Source: JANQOH01 sp965201155 (GTDB taxonomy: Bacteria; Pseudomonadota; Alphaproteobacteria; UBA7887). From it: 64,000 bases of DNA. Below the pieces are notes generated by a model, which saw nothing but the letters and a program-made list of their open reading frames with translations, was not told the origin of the DNA and searched no databases. Position 1 is the first letter of the stretch. Every line of letters begins with the position of its first letter. Position numbers and translations under genes: made by a program. This document shows positions 33,369 to 41,882 of the stretch, piece by piece. The stretch covers positions 496,001 to 560,000 of the forward strand of contig OZ241752.1 of assembly GCA_965201155.1 (NCBI GenBank), given 5' to 3'.

Positions 33369-34588
33369 CAGGGCAATCGCTTTTGAAATCAGGGGTGTTT
33401 TGTAGCAGCGCGGATCAGGTCGATGAGGAAATTGTCGTCCCAGGCTGCGCGTTTGAGCTTTCCGCGCATGGCATCCTTGGTGGGTTCATGACGGGCGATG
33501 TTGAGCGCCAGGCGCCGCATGAGCGCCAGGTTCTGCGGACCATGTCCCTTGCGGTTGCGTTGCTGGTCCTCATTCATCGACACGTCCAGAACCCAATGCA
33601 AACTGTTCTCTATCGACCAGTGCGCCCGCACTGCGCGCAAAAATGCCTCCGGTGAGAGCTTTGCGCTCATCACATAATAGCGCGCCTCGGTATTTTGTTT
33701 GCCCTTGCTTTCGCGCGTTGCCGTTACCTTGCCGATGGCCTGGAGACCCGGCCAGTCATGTGCCTCCTGCAGCCAGTCAATCTCGTGCGAGACCTCCGCA
33801 AGGCGTGTCTCAAGGCGTCCGTGATCCTTGCTGACATGCTCATAAGATTGAATCTTTTCCGCACCTTCCGGGCTGTCGAGAAACAATGTGACATCACCGT
33901 GCAGGGTGTCCTGATTGCGTTTCAGCGCCAGTACATAGTCGCCGCCGCCGGCTGTTACACGCTCTGCGGTGCGGCGTTGTGTATGCATCGCATCGGCGGT
34001 CACGGTCCGGCCCTTGAGGCGTAACATGTCGAGCAGCCTGGGCAATGCCGTGATCTCATTGGATTTGCCATCGACCGCCACTTGCCCCAGCACGAGACGG
34101 CTTTGAGCGCCAAAGGCGTGCACGAGATGCAGTCCCGAACGCTTGGCGGCATTGTCGAATGAGCGCCGCAGTTGCTTGCCGTCTATGGCAATGACGGTGT
34201 CGTCGAGGCATTCGGCCCAGTCCTTGACAAGGCCCTGCAATACCTCTGTCAGGCCTTGAGGATCGAGTGCGTTGAAGAGGTCGGAGAAGGCGTCGTGGCT
34301 TGGTATGCCATGGGAAAGCGTCATGAACTGGCGCAAAAACGGCTTCTTGGCGCGTCCGAAGCGTGCCATGTCGGCGCATCCCTCACCGCCCGAGAGCACG
34401 CATAGCAGGCCGATCATGAGCATTTCGTGAAAGTTGTGGCGTGTGGCGTTGGACCGCCGCGGGTCAGTAACAGATTCAAATATATGAGCAAATTCTTCCA
34501 TAGTCTGTCTCCGTGCCGGGCATCGAAAACAGAATATGAATCAAAAATACAAACAAAAAAACGCAAAATTTCAAAAGCGATTCCCCTG
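33369..34588 (-). mobile_element. Complete ISAs1-family insertion sequence
   Basis: A 1220-bp element holding one transposase gene. The ends are 21-bp inverted repeats: left 33369-33389 begins CAGGGCAATCGC, right 34568-34588 reads on the other strand CAGGGGAATCGC; they differ at one base only. A 10-bp duplication of GACGTGGACA flanks it. Perfect ends, duplication and open transposase imply a recent and possibly still mobile insertion. The right end is A-rich (34535-34575) against GC-rich surroundings. It separates the di-heme oxidoreductase gene from its former upstream sequence. Confidence 0.93.
33389..34501 (-). CDS. ISAs1-family DDE transposase
   Basis: A 370-residue transposase of the ISAs1 (DDE_Tnp_1) family that cuts and pastes the element. 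The first Asp is D107 in VIAIDGKQLRRS, the second D170 in VTADAMHTQRR, and the glutamate E298 in HWSIENSLHWVLDV. The N-terminal domain DPRRSNATRHNFHEMLMIG is typical. Full length and uninterrupted. Its stop codon begins on the last base of the left inverted repeat. Confidence 0.95.
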   Translation of the reverse strand: MEEFAHIFESVTDPRRSNATRHNFHEMLMIGLLCVLSGGEGCADMARFGRAKKPFLRQFMTLSHGIPSHDAFSDLFNALDPQGLTEVLQGLVKDWAECLDDTVIAIDGKQLRRSFDNAAKRSGLHLVHAFGAQSRLVLGQVAVDGKSNEITALPRLLDMLRLKGRTVTADAMHTQRRTAERVTAGGGDYVLALKRNQDTLHGDVTLFLDSPEGAEKIQSYEHVSKDHGRLETRLAEVSHEIDWLQEAHDWPGLQAIGKVTATRESKGKQNTEARYYVMSAKLSPEAFLRAVRAHWSIENSLHWVLDVSMNEDQQRNRKGHGPQNLALMRRLALNIARHEPTKDAMRGKLKRAAWDDNFLIDLIRAATKHP

Positions 34589-34598
34589 GACGTGGACA
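34589..34598. repeat. Target-site duplication, right copy
   Basis: GACGTGGACA directly outside the right inverted repeat, identical to 33359-33368. Confidence 0.9.
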
Positions 34599-34659
34599 AG
34601 CCGCGGATTGACGCCCCGTTCCCGACCCCCTACGCTGCGGCCCCCTGAATTTCCCCCGA

Positions 34660-35580
34660 ATGCCGATGAACGAAAGCGCGGCGGCGGCAGCGCCTCCCTC
34701 CTTGATATCGGTGCTGGATGCCGGTCATTTTGCGCTGACTGCCGAAGTCACACCGCCGCCTTCGGCCAGCGCGGAGGACCTGTTGTCTCGCGCAGCGCCG
34801 CTGGTCGGCGCTGCGCATGCCGTCAATGTCACGGACGGCGCGGGGGCACGTTCGCATATGGCGGCGCTGGCCGCGGCAGTACTGCTGCTGCGCGCCGGCG
34901 TTGATCCGGTGATGCAAATGACGCTGCGTGACCGCAACCGGCTGGCCTTGCAGGGCGACTTGCTGGGCGCCGCGGCGCTGGGGGTGCGGAACATATTGTG
35001 CCTTACGGGGGATCGCATAACCGCCGGCGACCAGCCGGAGGCGAAGGAGGTGTTCGACCTCGACAGCGCCGGGCTGATCGAGATGGCGTCGATCATGGGG
35101 TCGGAGGGAAAACTGCCGTCGGGACGTGCGCTCACCGCAGCGCCAAGCCTGTTTATCGGCGCGGCGGACAGCCCGTTCGATCCGCCGGCGGACTGGCGCC
35201 CGACCGGTCTGGAGCGAAAAATCGCTGCGGGCGCGCGTTTTTTCCAGACTCAATATTGCTTCGATACAGGTCTCATGCGCCGTTACATGGCGCGGTTGTC
35301 AGATTTGGGTATTGCCCAGCGCGCGCATTTCCTGATCGGGATAGGGCCGCTGCGCTCGGCACGGTCGGCGCGCTGGATGAACGACAACCTGTTCGGCGTG
35401 AATATTCCCGAGGCGGTGATCCAGCGCCTTGAGGGCGCCGCCGACGCCGAGGAAGAGGGTATTCTCGTCTGTCTGGAATTGATCGCGGCGATGCGCGAAA
35501 CGGCGGGCGTCGCCGGTGCGCATCTCATGGGGCCGCGTTCGGAAGCGGCCGCAGCCGAAGTCATCCGCCGCGCCGGTTGA
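34660..35580 (+). CDS. Methylenetetrahydrofolate reductase-family protein
   Basis: A 306-residue protein of the MTHFR superfamily, a FAD-containing TIM barrel. HFALTAEVTPPPSASAEDLL near the start carries the family's glutamate, and VNVTDG, MTLRDRN, NILCLTGDR and ARFFQTQYCFD match MetF-type blocks. It may reduce 5,10-methylene-THF to 5-methyl-THF. The fit is to the shorter, more diverged branch often near methyltransferase genes, so methionine synthesis is not certain. Starts at ATG 34660 or 34666. The IS lies 71 bases upstream, so its original promoter region may be displaced. Confidence 0.82.
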   Translation: MPMNESAAAAAPPSLISVLDAGHFALTAEVTPPPSASAEDLLSRAAPLVGAAHAVNVTDGAGARSHMAALAAAVLLLRAGVDPVMQMTLRDRNRLALQGDLLGAAALGVRNILCLTGDRITAGDQPEAKEVFDLDSAGLIEMASIMGSEGKLPSGRALTAAPSLFIGAADSPFDPPADWRPTGLERKIAAGARFFQTQYCFDTGLMRRYMARLSDLGIAQRAHFLIGIGPLRSARSARWMNDNLFGVNIPEAVIQRLEGAADAEEEGILVCLELIAAMRETAGVAGAHLMGPRSEAAAAEVIRRAG

Positions 35581-35605
35581 CCGGGCGCGGCGGTTACCTT
35601 GCCGC

Positions 35606-38266
35606 TCAAGCTGCGAGCTGGCGCAGCACGTAATGCAGGATGCCCCCATTCGCGAAATAGCTGGCCTCGTCATCCGTATCGATACGGCACAGGACAGTGA
35701 TGTTCTCATGAGATCCGTCCGCGCGGTCGATGCGGCAATCAATGTCCATGGCGGGACGAAGGCCGGATTCAAAACCGGAAAATGACAGGGCCTCGCTGCC
35801 GTCAAGGCGCAAATCGCGGCGCGTCACGCCATCCTTGAACTGCAGCGGAAGCACTCCCATGCCAATCAGATTGGAGCGGTGAATGCGTTCGAAGCTTTCC
35901 ACCAGCACAGCGCGAACGCCCAGCAGCATCGGCCCCTTTGCGGCCCAGTCGCGCGAGGAGCCGGTGCCGTATTCCTTGCCTGCAACGACCACCAGCGGTG
36001 TGCCGCGCGCCGCATGGCGCTGTGCGGCATCATAGATGCTCAGGACATCGCCGGCGCCGTCGAGGCGCGTCCACCCCCCTTCAGTTCCCGGCGCCAATTC
36101 GTTGCGCAGGCGGATATTGGCGAATGTACCGCGCATCATCACTTCATGGTTGCCGCGGCGCGCGCCATAGGAATTGAATTCCGCGGGCGCCACGCCAAGC
36201 GAGACCAGATAGTCACCGGCCGGGCTGTTGCGCGCGATGCCGCCGGCGGGAGAAATGTGGTCGGTGGTGACGGAATCGCCCAGGAGGGCAAGCACGCGCG
36301 CGCCCGCGATGCTGCCGGCGCCGTTTGTTTCGGCTTTCAGAGCCGCAAAATAGGGCGGGTTCCGCACATAGGTGGAGTCCGGCCAGTCATAGGTCTTGCC
36401 GGCGGGAGTCTCTATGGCCTGCCAGTCGGAATCACCGGTGAATACACCGCCATAGCCGTCAGCGAACATTTCCGGGGAGAGCGCCGCCTGGACGCTGTCC
36501 GCGACTTCGCGCGCTGAAGGCCAGATGTCGCTCAGCCATACGGGATCGCCGTCCGAGTCTGTGCCCAACGGCTCGCGCGTCATATCAACCTGCAAGGAGC
36601 CGGCCAGCGCATAGGCAACCACCAAGGGTGGCGACGCCAGGTAATTCGCACGCACCCGCTGATGCACGCGGCCCTCGAAATTACGGTTGCCGGACAGGAC
36701 AGCGGCCACAACGAGGTCGTCCTTGTCGAGAGCCTCCTCCACCGCTTCCGGCAGCGGGCCCGAATTGCCGATGCATGTGGTGCAGCCATAGCCAACCAGA
36801 TTGAAGCCAAGCGCATCCAGATCGTCGGCCAGGCCCGACCTCGCCAGATAATCGGTCACCACCCTGGAGCCGGGCGCGAGCGAGGTCTTCACCCACGGCT
36901 TGACGGCCAGACCGCGCGCACGCGCCTTGCGCGCCAGCAGCCCCGCTCCGATCATCACGCTGGGGTTGGACGTATTGGTGCAACTGGTGATCGCAGCGAT
37001 GGCGACTGCGCCGTCGGCAAGCGCCGGCGCCTCCTCGGAGGCCGGCGGAGCGCTTCGTCCGAAATCCTCCCGGAGCGCCTGTTGAAAGCCGTCCTTCGCG
37101 GCGGCAAGGGCGATGCGATCCTGCGGACGGCGCGGGCCGGCAATGCTCGGCTCCACCGAACCGAGGTCGAGGGCAAGCAGGTCGTCGAATTCCGGCTCGG
37201 GCGCGTCCGCATCGCGCCACAGGCCCTGCGCGCGGGCATAGGCTGCCACCAGCGCGCAATTCGCCTCGGAGCGGCCGGTAAACCGGAGATAACGCAGCGT
37301 CTCCGTATCAATGGGGAAAAACCCGCAGGTCGCTCCATATTCCGGGGCCATGTTGGCGATGGTCGCGCGATCAGTCAGGGGCAGGTTCACGAGGCCCGGG
37401 CCGGTGAATTCGACAAATTTGCCGACCACTCCCTGCGCGCGCAGCATGTTGGTGATCGTCAGCACCAGATCGGTCGCCGTGGCGCCCTGCGCCAGCGCGC
37501 CGGTGAGCCGGACGCCGATGACTTCGGGTATCAGCATCGAGATCGGCTGGCCAAGCATGGCGGCTTCCGCTTCTATGCCGCCCGCCCCCCAACCCAGCAC
37601 GGACAAGCCGTTCACCATCGTGGTATGGCTGTCAGTACCCACCAGACTGTCCGGATAGGCGATCATGCGACCATCCGCGGCGGCGGACGTCCAGACGGTC
37701 TGCGACAGATATTCCAGATTGACCTGGTGGCAGATGCCTGTGCCCGGCGGCACGACGCGGAAATTGTCGAACGCCTGCTGCCCCCAGCGGAGAAAGGCAT
37801 AGCGCTCGCGGTTGCGCGTCATTTCGATACGGGTGTTTTGCGCAAAAGCGTCAGTGGCGCCGAAACGATCCACCTGCACCGAATGATCAATGACCAGATC
37901 CACGGGCACCAGGGGATTGATACGGCCGGGGTCCTCGCCGAGCGCCGCCATGGCGTCGCGCATTGCCGCCAGATCGACAACCGCCGGCACGCCGGTGAAA
38001 TCCTGCATCAGCACCCGTGCCGGACGCCAGGCGATTTCGTGCGCCGTGCGCCGCGCCGTCAGCGCCTCGATGTCCGCGACGCGCACCGAGGCACCGTCTT
38101 CGTGGCGCAGGAGGTTTTCGAGCAGGACCTTGAGCGAATATGGCAGCTGCTCCACCGCGCCGACCCCGGCCTGCACCGCGGCGGCGAGGCTGAAATAGTC
38201 GTAATCGCGGCCCTCCACCGCGAGCGTCCGGCGCGTTTTCAGACTGTCCTGGCCTGTTCGGGACAT
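35606..38266 (-). CDS. acnA: Aconitate hydratase A
   Basis: An 886-residue aconitase of the AcnA/IRP type that interconverts citrate and isocitrate in the TCA cycle. The [4Fe-4S] ligands are in SCTNTSNPS near residue 427 and GCTTC in GYGCTTCIGNSGPL near 493. The swivel domain near the C-terminus has GKEYGTGSSRDWAAKG. ATG 38266 follows an AAGGAG site. Soluble. It stands as a single gene, convergent with the MTHFR-family gene. Confidence 0.97.
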   Translation of the reverse strand: MSRTGQDSLKTRRTLAVEGRDYDYFSLAAAVQAGVGAVEQLPYSLKVLLENLLRHEDGASVRVADIEALTARRTAHEIAWRPARVLMQDFTGVPAVVDLAAMRDAMAALGEDPGRINPLVPVDLVIDHSVQVDRFGATDAFAQNTRIEMTRNRERYAFLRWGQQAFDNFRVVPPGTGICHQVNLEYLSQTVWTSAAADGRMIAYPDSLVGTDSHTTMVNGLSVLGWGAGGIEAEAAMLGQPISMLIPEVIGVRLTGALAQGATATDLVLTITNMLRAQGVVGKFVEFTGPGLVNLPLTDRATIANMAPEYGATCGFFPIDTETLRYLRFTGRSEANCALVAAYARAQGLWRDADAPEPEFDDLLALDLGSVEPSIAGPRRPQDRIALAAAKDGFQQALREDFGRSAPPASEEAPALADGAVAIAAITSCTNTSNPSVMIGAGLLARKARARGLAVKPWVKTSLAPGSRVVTDYLARSGLADDLDALGFNLVGYGCTTCIGNSGPLPEAVEEALDKDDLVVAAVLSGNRNFEGRVHQRVRANYLASPPLVVAYALAGSLQVDMTREPLGTDSDGDPVWLSDIWPSAREVADSVQAALSPEMFADGYGGVFTGDSDWQAIETPAGKTYDWPDSTYVRNPPYFAALKAETNGAGSIAGARVLALLGDSVTTDHISPAGGIARNSPAGDYLVSLGVAPAEFNSYGARRGNHEVMMRGTFANIRLRNELAPGTEGGWTRLDGAGDVLSIYDAAQRHAARGTPLVVVAGKEYGTGSSRDWAAKGPMLLGVRAVLVESFERIHRSNLIGMGVLPLQFKDGVTRRDLRLDGSEALSFSGFESGLRPAMDIDCRIDRADGSHENITVLCRIDTDDEASYFANGGILHYVLRQLAA

Positions 38267-38333
38267 TCAGGAAACTCCTTGTTCTTCAGCAGGATTAGGG
38301 GTGATGCGAGGATGTGCAACGCCCGCCCGGCAA

Positions 38334-39047
38334 TCACCAGACTTCATGAAACGGCCTCAGTTCGACATCGAAGGACCAAGCCGAACGATCCTGATGCGCA
38401 ATATGGAACATCTCATCGGCGATCGCGCTCGGCTTGATGAAGAAATCATCAGGTTTGTCGGGCGCCAGACGCGGGCGCGTGGCGGGAGTATCGATCAGCG
38501 CGTCGACGGTAACATAGGCCACGTGAATCCCGCGGGGGCCGAAGTCACGCGCCAGGGACTGACAGAGGATGCGCTGGGCCGCCTTTGTGGGGGCGAAAAT
38601 CGGCGTGTGCGCCTTGCCCCGATGTGCGGAAGTATTGCCGGTAACCAGGATAACCCCCTTTGCCGCCTCCAGCATGTCCGGCAGCACGGCGCGGCAGAGG
38701 TGGAACAGAGCGGTGGTGTTTATGCGGAAATTGCGTTCGAGGAGCGCCGGGTCGGCGTCCATGAACCGGACCCAGCCGCCGCCCACAGCATTATGCAGCA
38801 CGACCTGCGGCGGTCCCAATTCTTCCTTTACCCTGGCAATGACGGCGGCGAGGCGGTCGAGATCCGCCACGTCGCAGGGATAGCCGCGCGCGTCGTCGAG
38901 TTCTTCCTCGAACCGGCGGAGACGTTCCTCCGAGCGCGCCAGCATGGCGATACGATAGCCGCCGGCGGCAAACCGCCTCGCGGCCGCACCGCCCGTGCCC
39001 TCACCCAATCCGGTCACCAGAAAAACCGGTTTATGCTTTTCCGCCAT
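38334..39047 (-). CDS. Short-chain dehydrogenase-like protein lacking Tyr
   Basis: A 237-residue Rossmann-fold SDR. The nucleotide motif is TGLGEGTG (residues 12-19), an N-A-V-G-G replaces NNAG near 86, and the active site reads S140 then F151-A-P-T-K155. The usual catalytic Tyr of YxxxK is thus Phe. This occurs in a known group of SDR-like proteins reading FAxxKxAL with RGIHVAHV-like sequence after it, so it may be a group trait. Cofactor binding should be kept while normal reductase activity may be lost. ATG 39047 gives the standard N-terminus; earlier ATGs add Arg-rich sequence. Confidence 0.82.
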   Translation of the reverse strand: MAEKHKPVFLVTGLGEGTGGAAARRFAAGGYRIAMLARSEERLRRFEEELDDARGYPCDVADLDRLAAVIARVKEELGPPQVVLHNAVGGGWVRFMDADPALLERNFRINTTALFHLCRAVLPDMLEAAKGVILVTGNTSAHRGKAHTPIFAPTKAAQRILCQSLARDFGPRGIHVAYVTVDALIDTPATRPRLAPDKPDDFFIKPSAIADEMFHIAHQDRSAWSFDVELRPFHEVW

Positions 39048-39172
39048 ATCTCTCTCCCTGAGCGCCCGGCTCATGACGCTGCGAGGCGGCGGACGCTGCG
39101 TCACGCGCCCGCCGCCCGCTGGTATTGTCCGGTTTTGTCAGCGCGCCGCGTAATTTCTGCGGCAGCGCGTCG

Positions 39173-39592
39173 TCACAGGCGCGCAGCACAGTCGGCCAGT
39201 GCCTTTTCCTCCGCCCATGCGAGCGCTTTGGCATCGTCACGAATGCGGAACGGTATGCCGTCGGCACGCCCGGTCAGGGCGCCGAGCGGCGCTCGGCCCA
39301 CGCCGGTTGCCGACTGCCCGCCGGGGCCGGTGTCCAGTCGGCCATCGACCACCGCCTCGTCAGCTTCCAGCCGGCGCGCCGTTACGGCAAACGACCAGCC
39401 ATCGCCGAAGCGCGCATCCAGTTCCTGCACCATTTCGGCGGAGATTTCTGAGGTTTCCGGTGCCGCGGCGACCTCCGGCGCTTCTGGCGGCCGGGAAGGC
39501 AATGAACGCGGGCCGCCCAGATTGTCGAGCCGGCGCTGCCCGTCAGCCAACAGCGTATCGAATGCTGCGGTCAGGCTCCTGTTCGCCGCCAT
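39173..39592 (-). CDS. Hypothetical protein
   Basis: A 139-residue protein I do not recognise. It has a helical N-terminus (SLTAAFDTLLADGQRRLDNL), a Pro/Ala-rich linker (residues 30-45) and a C-terminal part with WSFAVTARRLEADEAVVDGRL and FRIRDDAKALAWAEEKAL. No signal peptide or membrane segment. It is 10 bases downstream of the isochorismatase-like gene in the same direction, so probably co-transcribed. Codon use looks like its neighbours. Confidence 0.65.
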   Translation of the reverse strand: MAANRSLTAAFDTLLADGQRRLDNLGGPRSLPSRPPEAPEVAAAPETSEISAEMVQELDARFGDGWSFAVTARRLEADEAVVDGRLDTGPGGQSATGVGRAPLGALTGRADGIPFRIRDDAKALAWAEEKALADCAARL

Positions 39593-39602
39593 TCTTCAGT
39601 CC

Positions 39603-40304
39603 TCAGGCGACGCCGCGCCACCAGCGTTGAAACGAGTCATGCGCGTGGACAGCAGGTCCGCCGGCCGCGACAAGGCCCTTGACGTAATCCAGCACTTCGA
39701 GGCTTGGCACGACATCGCCGTACTTGGCGTGAATGTCAAACAGATTGGCTTCATGCGGCCCCGGCGCGCGGTCGCCCACTGCATCGCGCACGACAATGGT
39801 GAGATAGCCATATTGCATCGAATCGATGGCGGATGCGCGAATGCAGCCGCTGGTGGTGCAGCCGGCAAGGACCACGGTATCGACACCGCGTCCTTTCAGG
39901 CCGGCGTCTATGTCCGTGCCGAAAAAGGCGCTCGCATAGTGCTTTTCCACCACCGGCTCATCGAACCGGGGCGCAATGCGCGGGTCGATGGCCACCGCCG
40001 GTGATCCCCGGCGCAGAATGCCCAGCGCGGGTACCTTGCGGATGAAAACGCCTGCGTCCCGCGGCAGCAAGTCATAAACCACGGTGGTAAAGAATACCGG
40101 CAGTCCGGCGCTGCGAAACGCCTCCAGAAGCTGCGCGGTGACTTCCAGTTGGGGCGTGAAATCACCGCCCAGCGGCGAGGTCGGGTCAGTGAAGCCATTG
40201 GAGTAATCGACCACGACCAGCGCCGGGCGATTGCCGTAACCGGACCGTGAGGCAAACCCCTTGCGCTGATAATCCGCCAATGTTTCGTCGCGCCATTCGT
40301 GCAT
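39603..40304 (-). CDS. Isochorismatase-like cysteine hydrolase
   Basis: A 233-residue hydrolase of the isochorismatase-like superfamily, in the branch with N-carbamoylsarcosine amidohydrolase and maleamate amidohydrolase. The triad is D33 (VVVDYSNGF), K121 (VEKHYASAFF) and C154 (GCTTSGCIRAS). It should cleave a small amide or carbamoyl compound to release ammonia. ATG 40304 starts MHEWRDETLADYQ. It is transcribed divergently from the deacetylase-like gene, with 239 bases between. The two C-N hydrolases may serve one pathway. Confidence 0.88.
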   Translation of the reverse strand: MHEWRDETLADYQRKGFASRSGYGNRPALVVVDYSNGFTDPTSPLGGDFTPQLEVTAQLLEAFRSAGLPVFFTTVVYDLLPRDAGVFIRKVPALGILRRGSPAVAIDPRIAPRFDEPVVEKHYASAFFGTDIDAGLKGRGVDTVVLAGCTTSGCIRASAIDSMQYGYLTIVVRDAVGDRAPGPHEANLFDIHAKYGDVVPSLEVLDYVKGLVAAGGPAVHAHDSFQRWWRGVA

Positions 40305-40543
40305 TTTCTGACTCCCTGCCCAACGCCCCGGAACCCCTTGCACCATAACGCCGATGGCCCTTCCGAACAACGCCCGACAGCCCCGCGCTGCGATTGCGGC
40401 GAACATGCCGTTGCCCTATTCTCGCGCGCCAGCGGAGGGACACGAACGGCCGCACGGATTACCGATCCGGCCAGGCTGAACATGGCGGTGGTCGGCGCCG
40501 CCGACCGCCCGCTTCGCTTCAGGAATGCCCCGGAAGGAGTGTC

Positions 40544-41563
40544 ATGACTCAAGGTTCACGCGCCGGATATTCAGGAAGGGGCGGTCGTTACCGTCCGCGC
40601 CCGCTGATCCGGCCCGGCGGCAGCGCTGCCGGCGAAACATTCCGCGCCCGCCCTCGCGGCGGCGGCAAGAAGGAAATTTTCTGCGCCTTCGGCGTCGATA
40701 TCGATGCGGTGGCAGGGTGGCTCGGTTCCTATGGCGGTGAAGACTCCCCCTGCGACATTTCGCGAGGCCTGTTCGCCGGAGAGGTCGGCGTGCCGCGCCT
40801 GGTCCGCCTGTTCGACAAACTGCAAATCCCTGCCTCCTGGTTCATTCCCGGCCATTCCATAGAGACCTTCCCGGAGCAGTGCCGGATGGTGGTGGAGGCG
40901 GGGCATGAAATCGGCATGCACGGCTACAGCCACGAAAACCCCATCGCCATGACTCCCGAACAGGAAGAGGCGGTGATGGATAAATGCATCGAACTGATCG
41001 AGCGCCTGTGCGGCAGGCGTCCGACCGGTTATGTCGCTCCCTGGTGGGAATTCAGCCCTGTCACCAATGAACTGCTGCTGAAAAAAGGCATCAAATACGA
41101 TCACAGTCTGATGAACGACGATTTTCATCCGTTCTATGTGCGGGTCGGCGACAGTTGGACGCCAATCGACTATTCCAAACACCCCCGCGAATGGATGAAG
41201 CCGCTGGTGCGCGGGCAGGAAACGGACCTGATCGACATTCCGGGAAGCTGGTATCTGGACGATCTCCCGCCGATGATGTTCATCAAGTCGGCGCCAAACA
41301 GCTTCGGGTTCGTCAATCCGCGCGATATCGAGGAGCTTTGGCGCGACCAGTTCGACTGGGTCTACCGCGAATATGACTACGCGGTGTTCACCTTCACGAT
41401 CCACCCGGATGTCTCGGGCCGCCCGCAGGTCCTGCTGATGCTGGAACGGCTGTTCGAGTATATTTCCGGCCATGCGGGCGTCGAGTTCACCACCTTTGAC
41501 GCGATCGCCGACGACTTCAAGCGGCGCTGTCCGCGCCAGCTTGCGCCCGCCGCGGCCGAATAG
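40544..41563 (+). CDS. Polysaccharide deacetylase-like hydrolase with basic N-terminal extension
   Basis: A 339-residue member of the polysaccharide deacetylase (NodB) superfamily, closest in motifs to the HpPgdA/PuuE-allantoinase branch. Metal-site elements are FGVDIDAVAGW (D52, D54) and H126-G-Y-S-H130. ASWFIPGHSIETFPEQ and RPTGYVAPWWEFS are typical. The first about 40 residues are rich in Arg and Gly (GYSGRGGRYRPRP); family members normally start near KKEIFCAFG. No in-frame start is closer, and GGAAGGAG-type sequence precedes the ATG, so the extension may be real. It leads the MCGLCGVFG-CobW unit with four bases to the next ATG. Confidence 0.85.
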   Translation: MTQGSRAGYSGRGGRYRPRPLIRPGGSAAGETFRARPRGGGKKEIFCAFGVDIDAVAGWLGSYGGEDSPCDISRGLFAGEVGVPRLVRLFDKLQIPASWFIPGHSIETFPEQCRMVVEAGHEIGMHGYSHENPIAMTPEQEEAVMDKCIELIERLCGRRPTGYVAPWWEFSPVTNELLLKKGIKYDHSLMNDDFHPFYVRVGDSWTPIDYSKHPREWMKPLVRGQETDLIDIPGSWYLDDLPPMMFIKSAPNSFGFVNPRDIEELWRDQFDWVYREYDYAVFTFTIHPDVSGRPQVLLMLERLFEYISGHAGVEFTTFDAIADDFKRRCPRQLAPAAAE

Positions 41564-41567
41564 ACCC

Positions 41568-41882
41568 ATGTGCGGGCTGTGCGGCGTGTTCGGCGACGCC
41601 ACCCACTGGAGCGAGTCGAGCGCCCATCGCAGCGCGTTTTCCGGTACGCTGCCGACGCGGCGCGCCGAACGTCTGGCACGCGTGCGGCTGGCAAATTCCG
41701 TGTTGCGCCATTACGGTCTGACGCTCGCGGACTGGCAAGGCAATGCCTATGTGCTGAAAACGCGCACCGGCCGCAGCGAACTCATTGACTCCCTGGGTGC
41801 CCTCTGGCCAGCTGCCGAACGTCTTGCCGGACGCGAATGCGACCCGCTTGATGCGGGATTGCTGGCCCGGCTGCGCCGATGA
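41568..41882 (+). CDS. Small MCGLCGVFG protein, function unknown
   Basis: A 104-residue protein starting MCGLCGVFG, like the N-terminus of class II glutamine amidotransferases whose Cys2 is the nucleophile. It is far too short for that fold. The rest is helical and conserved-looking: RLARVRLANSVLRHYGLTL, DWQGNAYVLKTRTGRSEL and SLGALWPAAERLAGR. I recall similar small proteins beside CobW GTPases, always of unknown function. It overlaps the CobW start by four bases and sits four bases after the deacetylase-like gene, so all three should be made together. Cys2 and Cys5 could bind metal. Confidence 0.75.
   Translation: MCGLCGVFGDATHWSESSAHRSAFSGTLPTRRAERLARVRLANSVLRHYGLTLADWQGNAYVLKTRTGRSELIDSLGALWPAAERLAGRECDPLDAGLLARLRR

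Noticed and set aside
34599..34659. A riboswitch upstream of the MetF-like gene
   Set aside because: Only 61 bases separate the target duplication from the start and no conserved fold is seen.
36662..38437. A 591-codon open frame antisense to aconitase
   Set aside because: Shadow of acnA, which has all its motifs; low-complexity translation.
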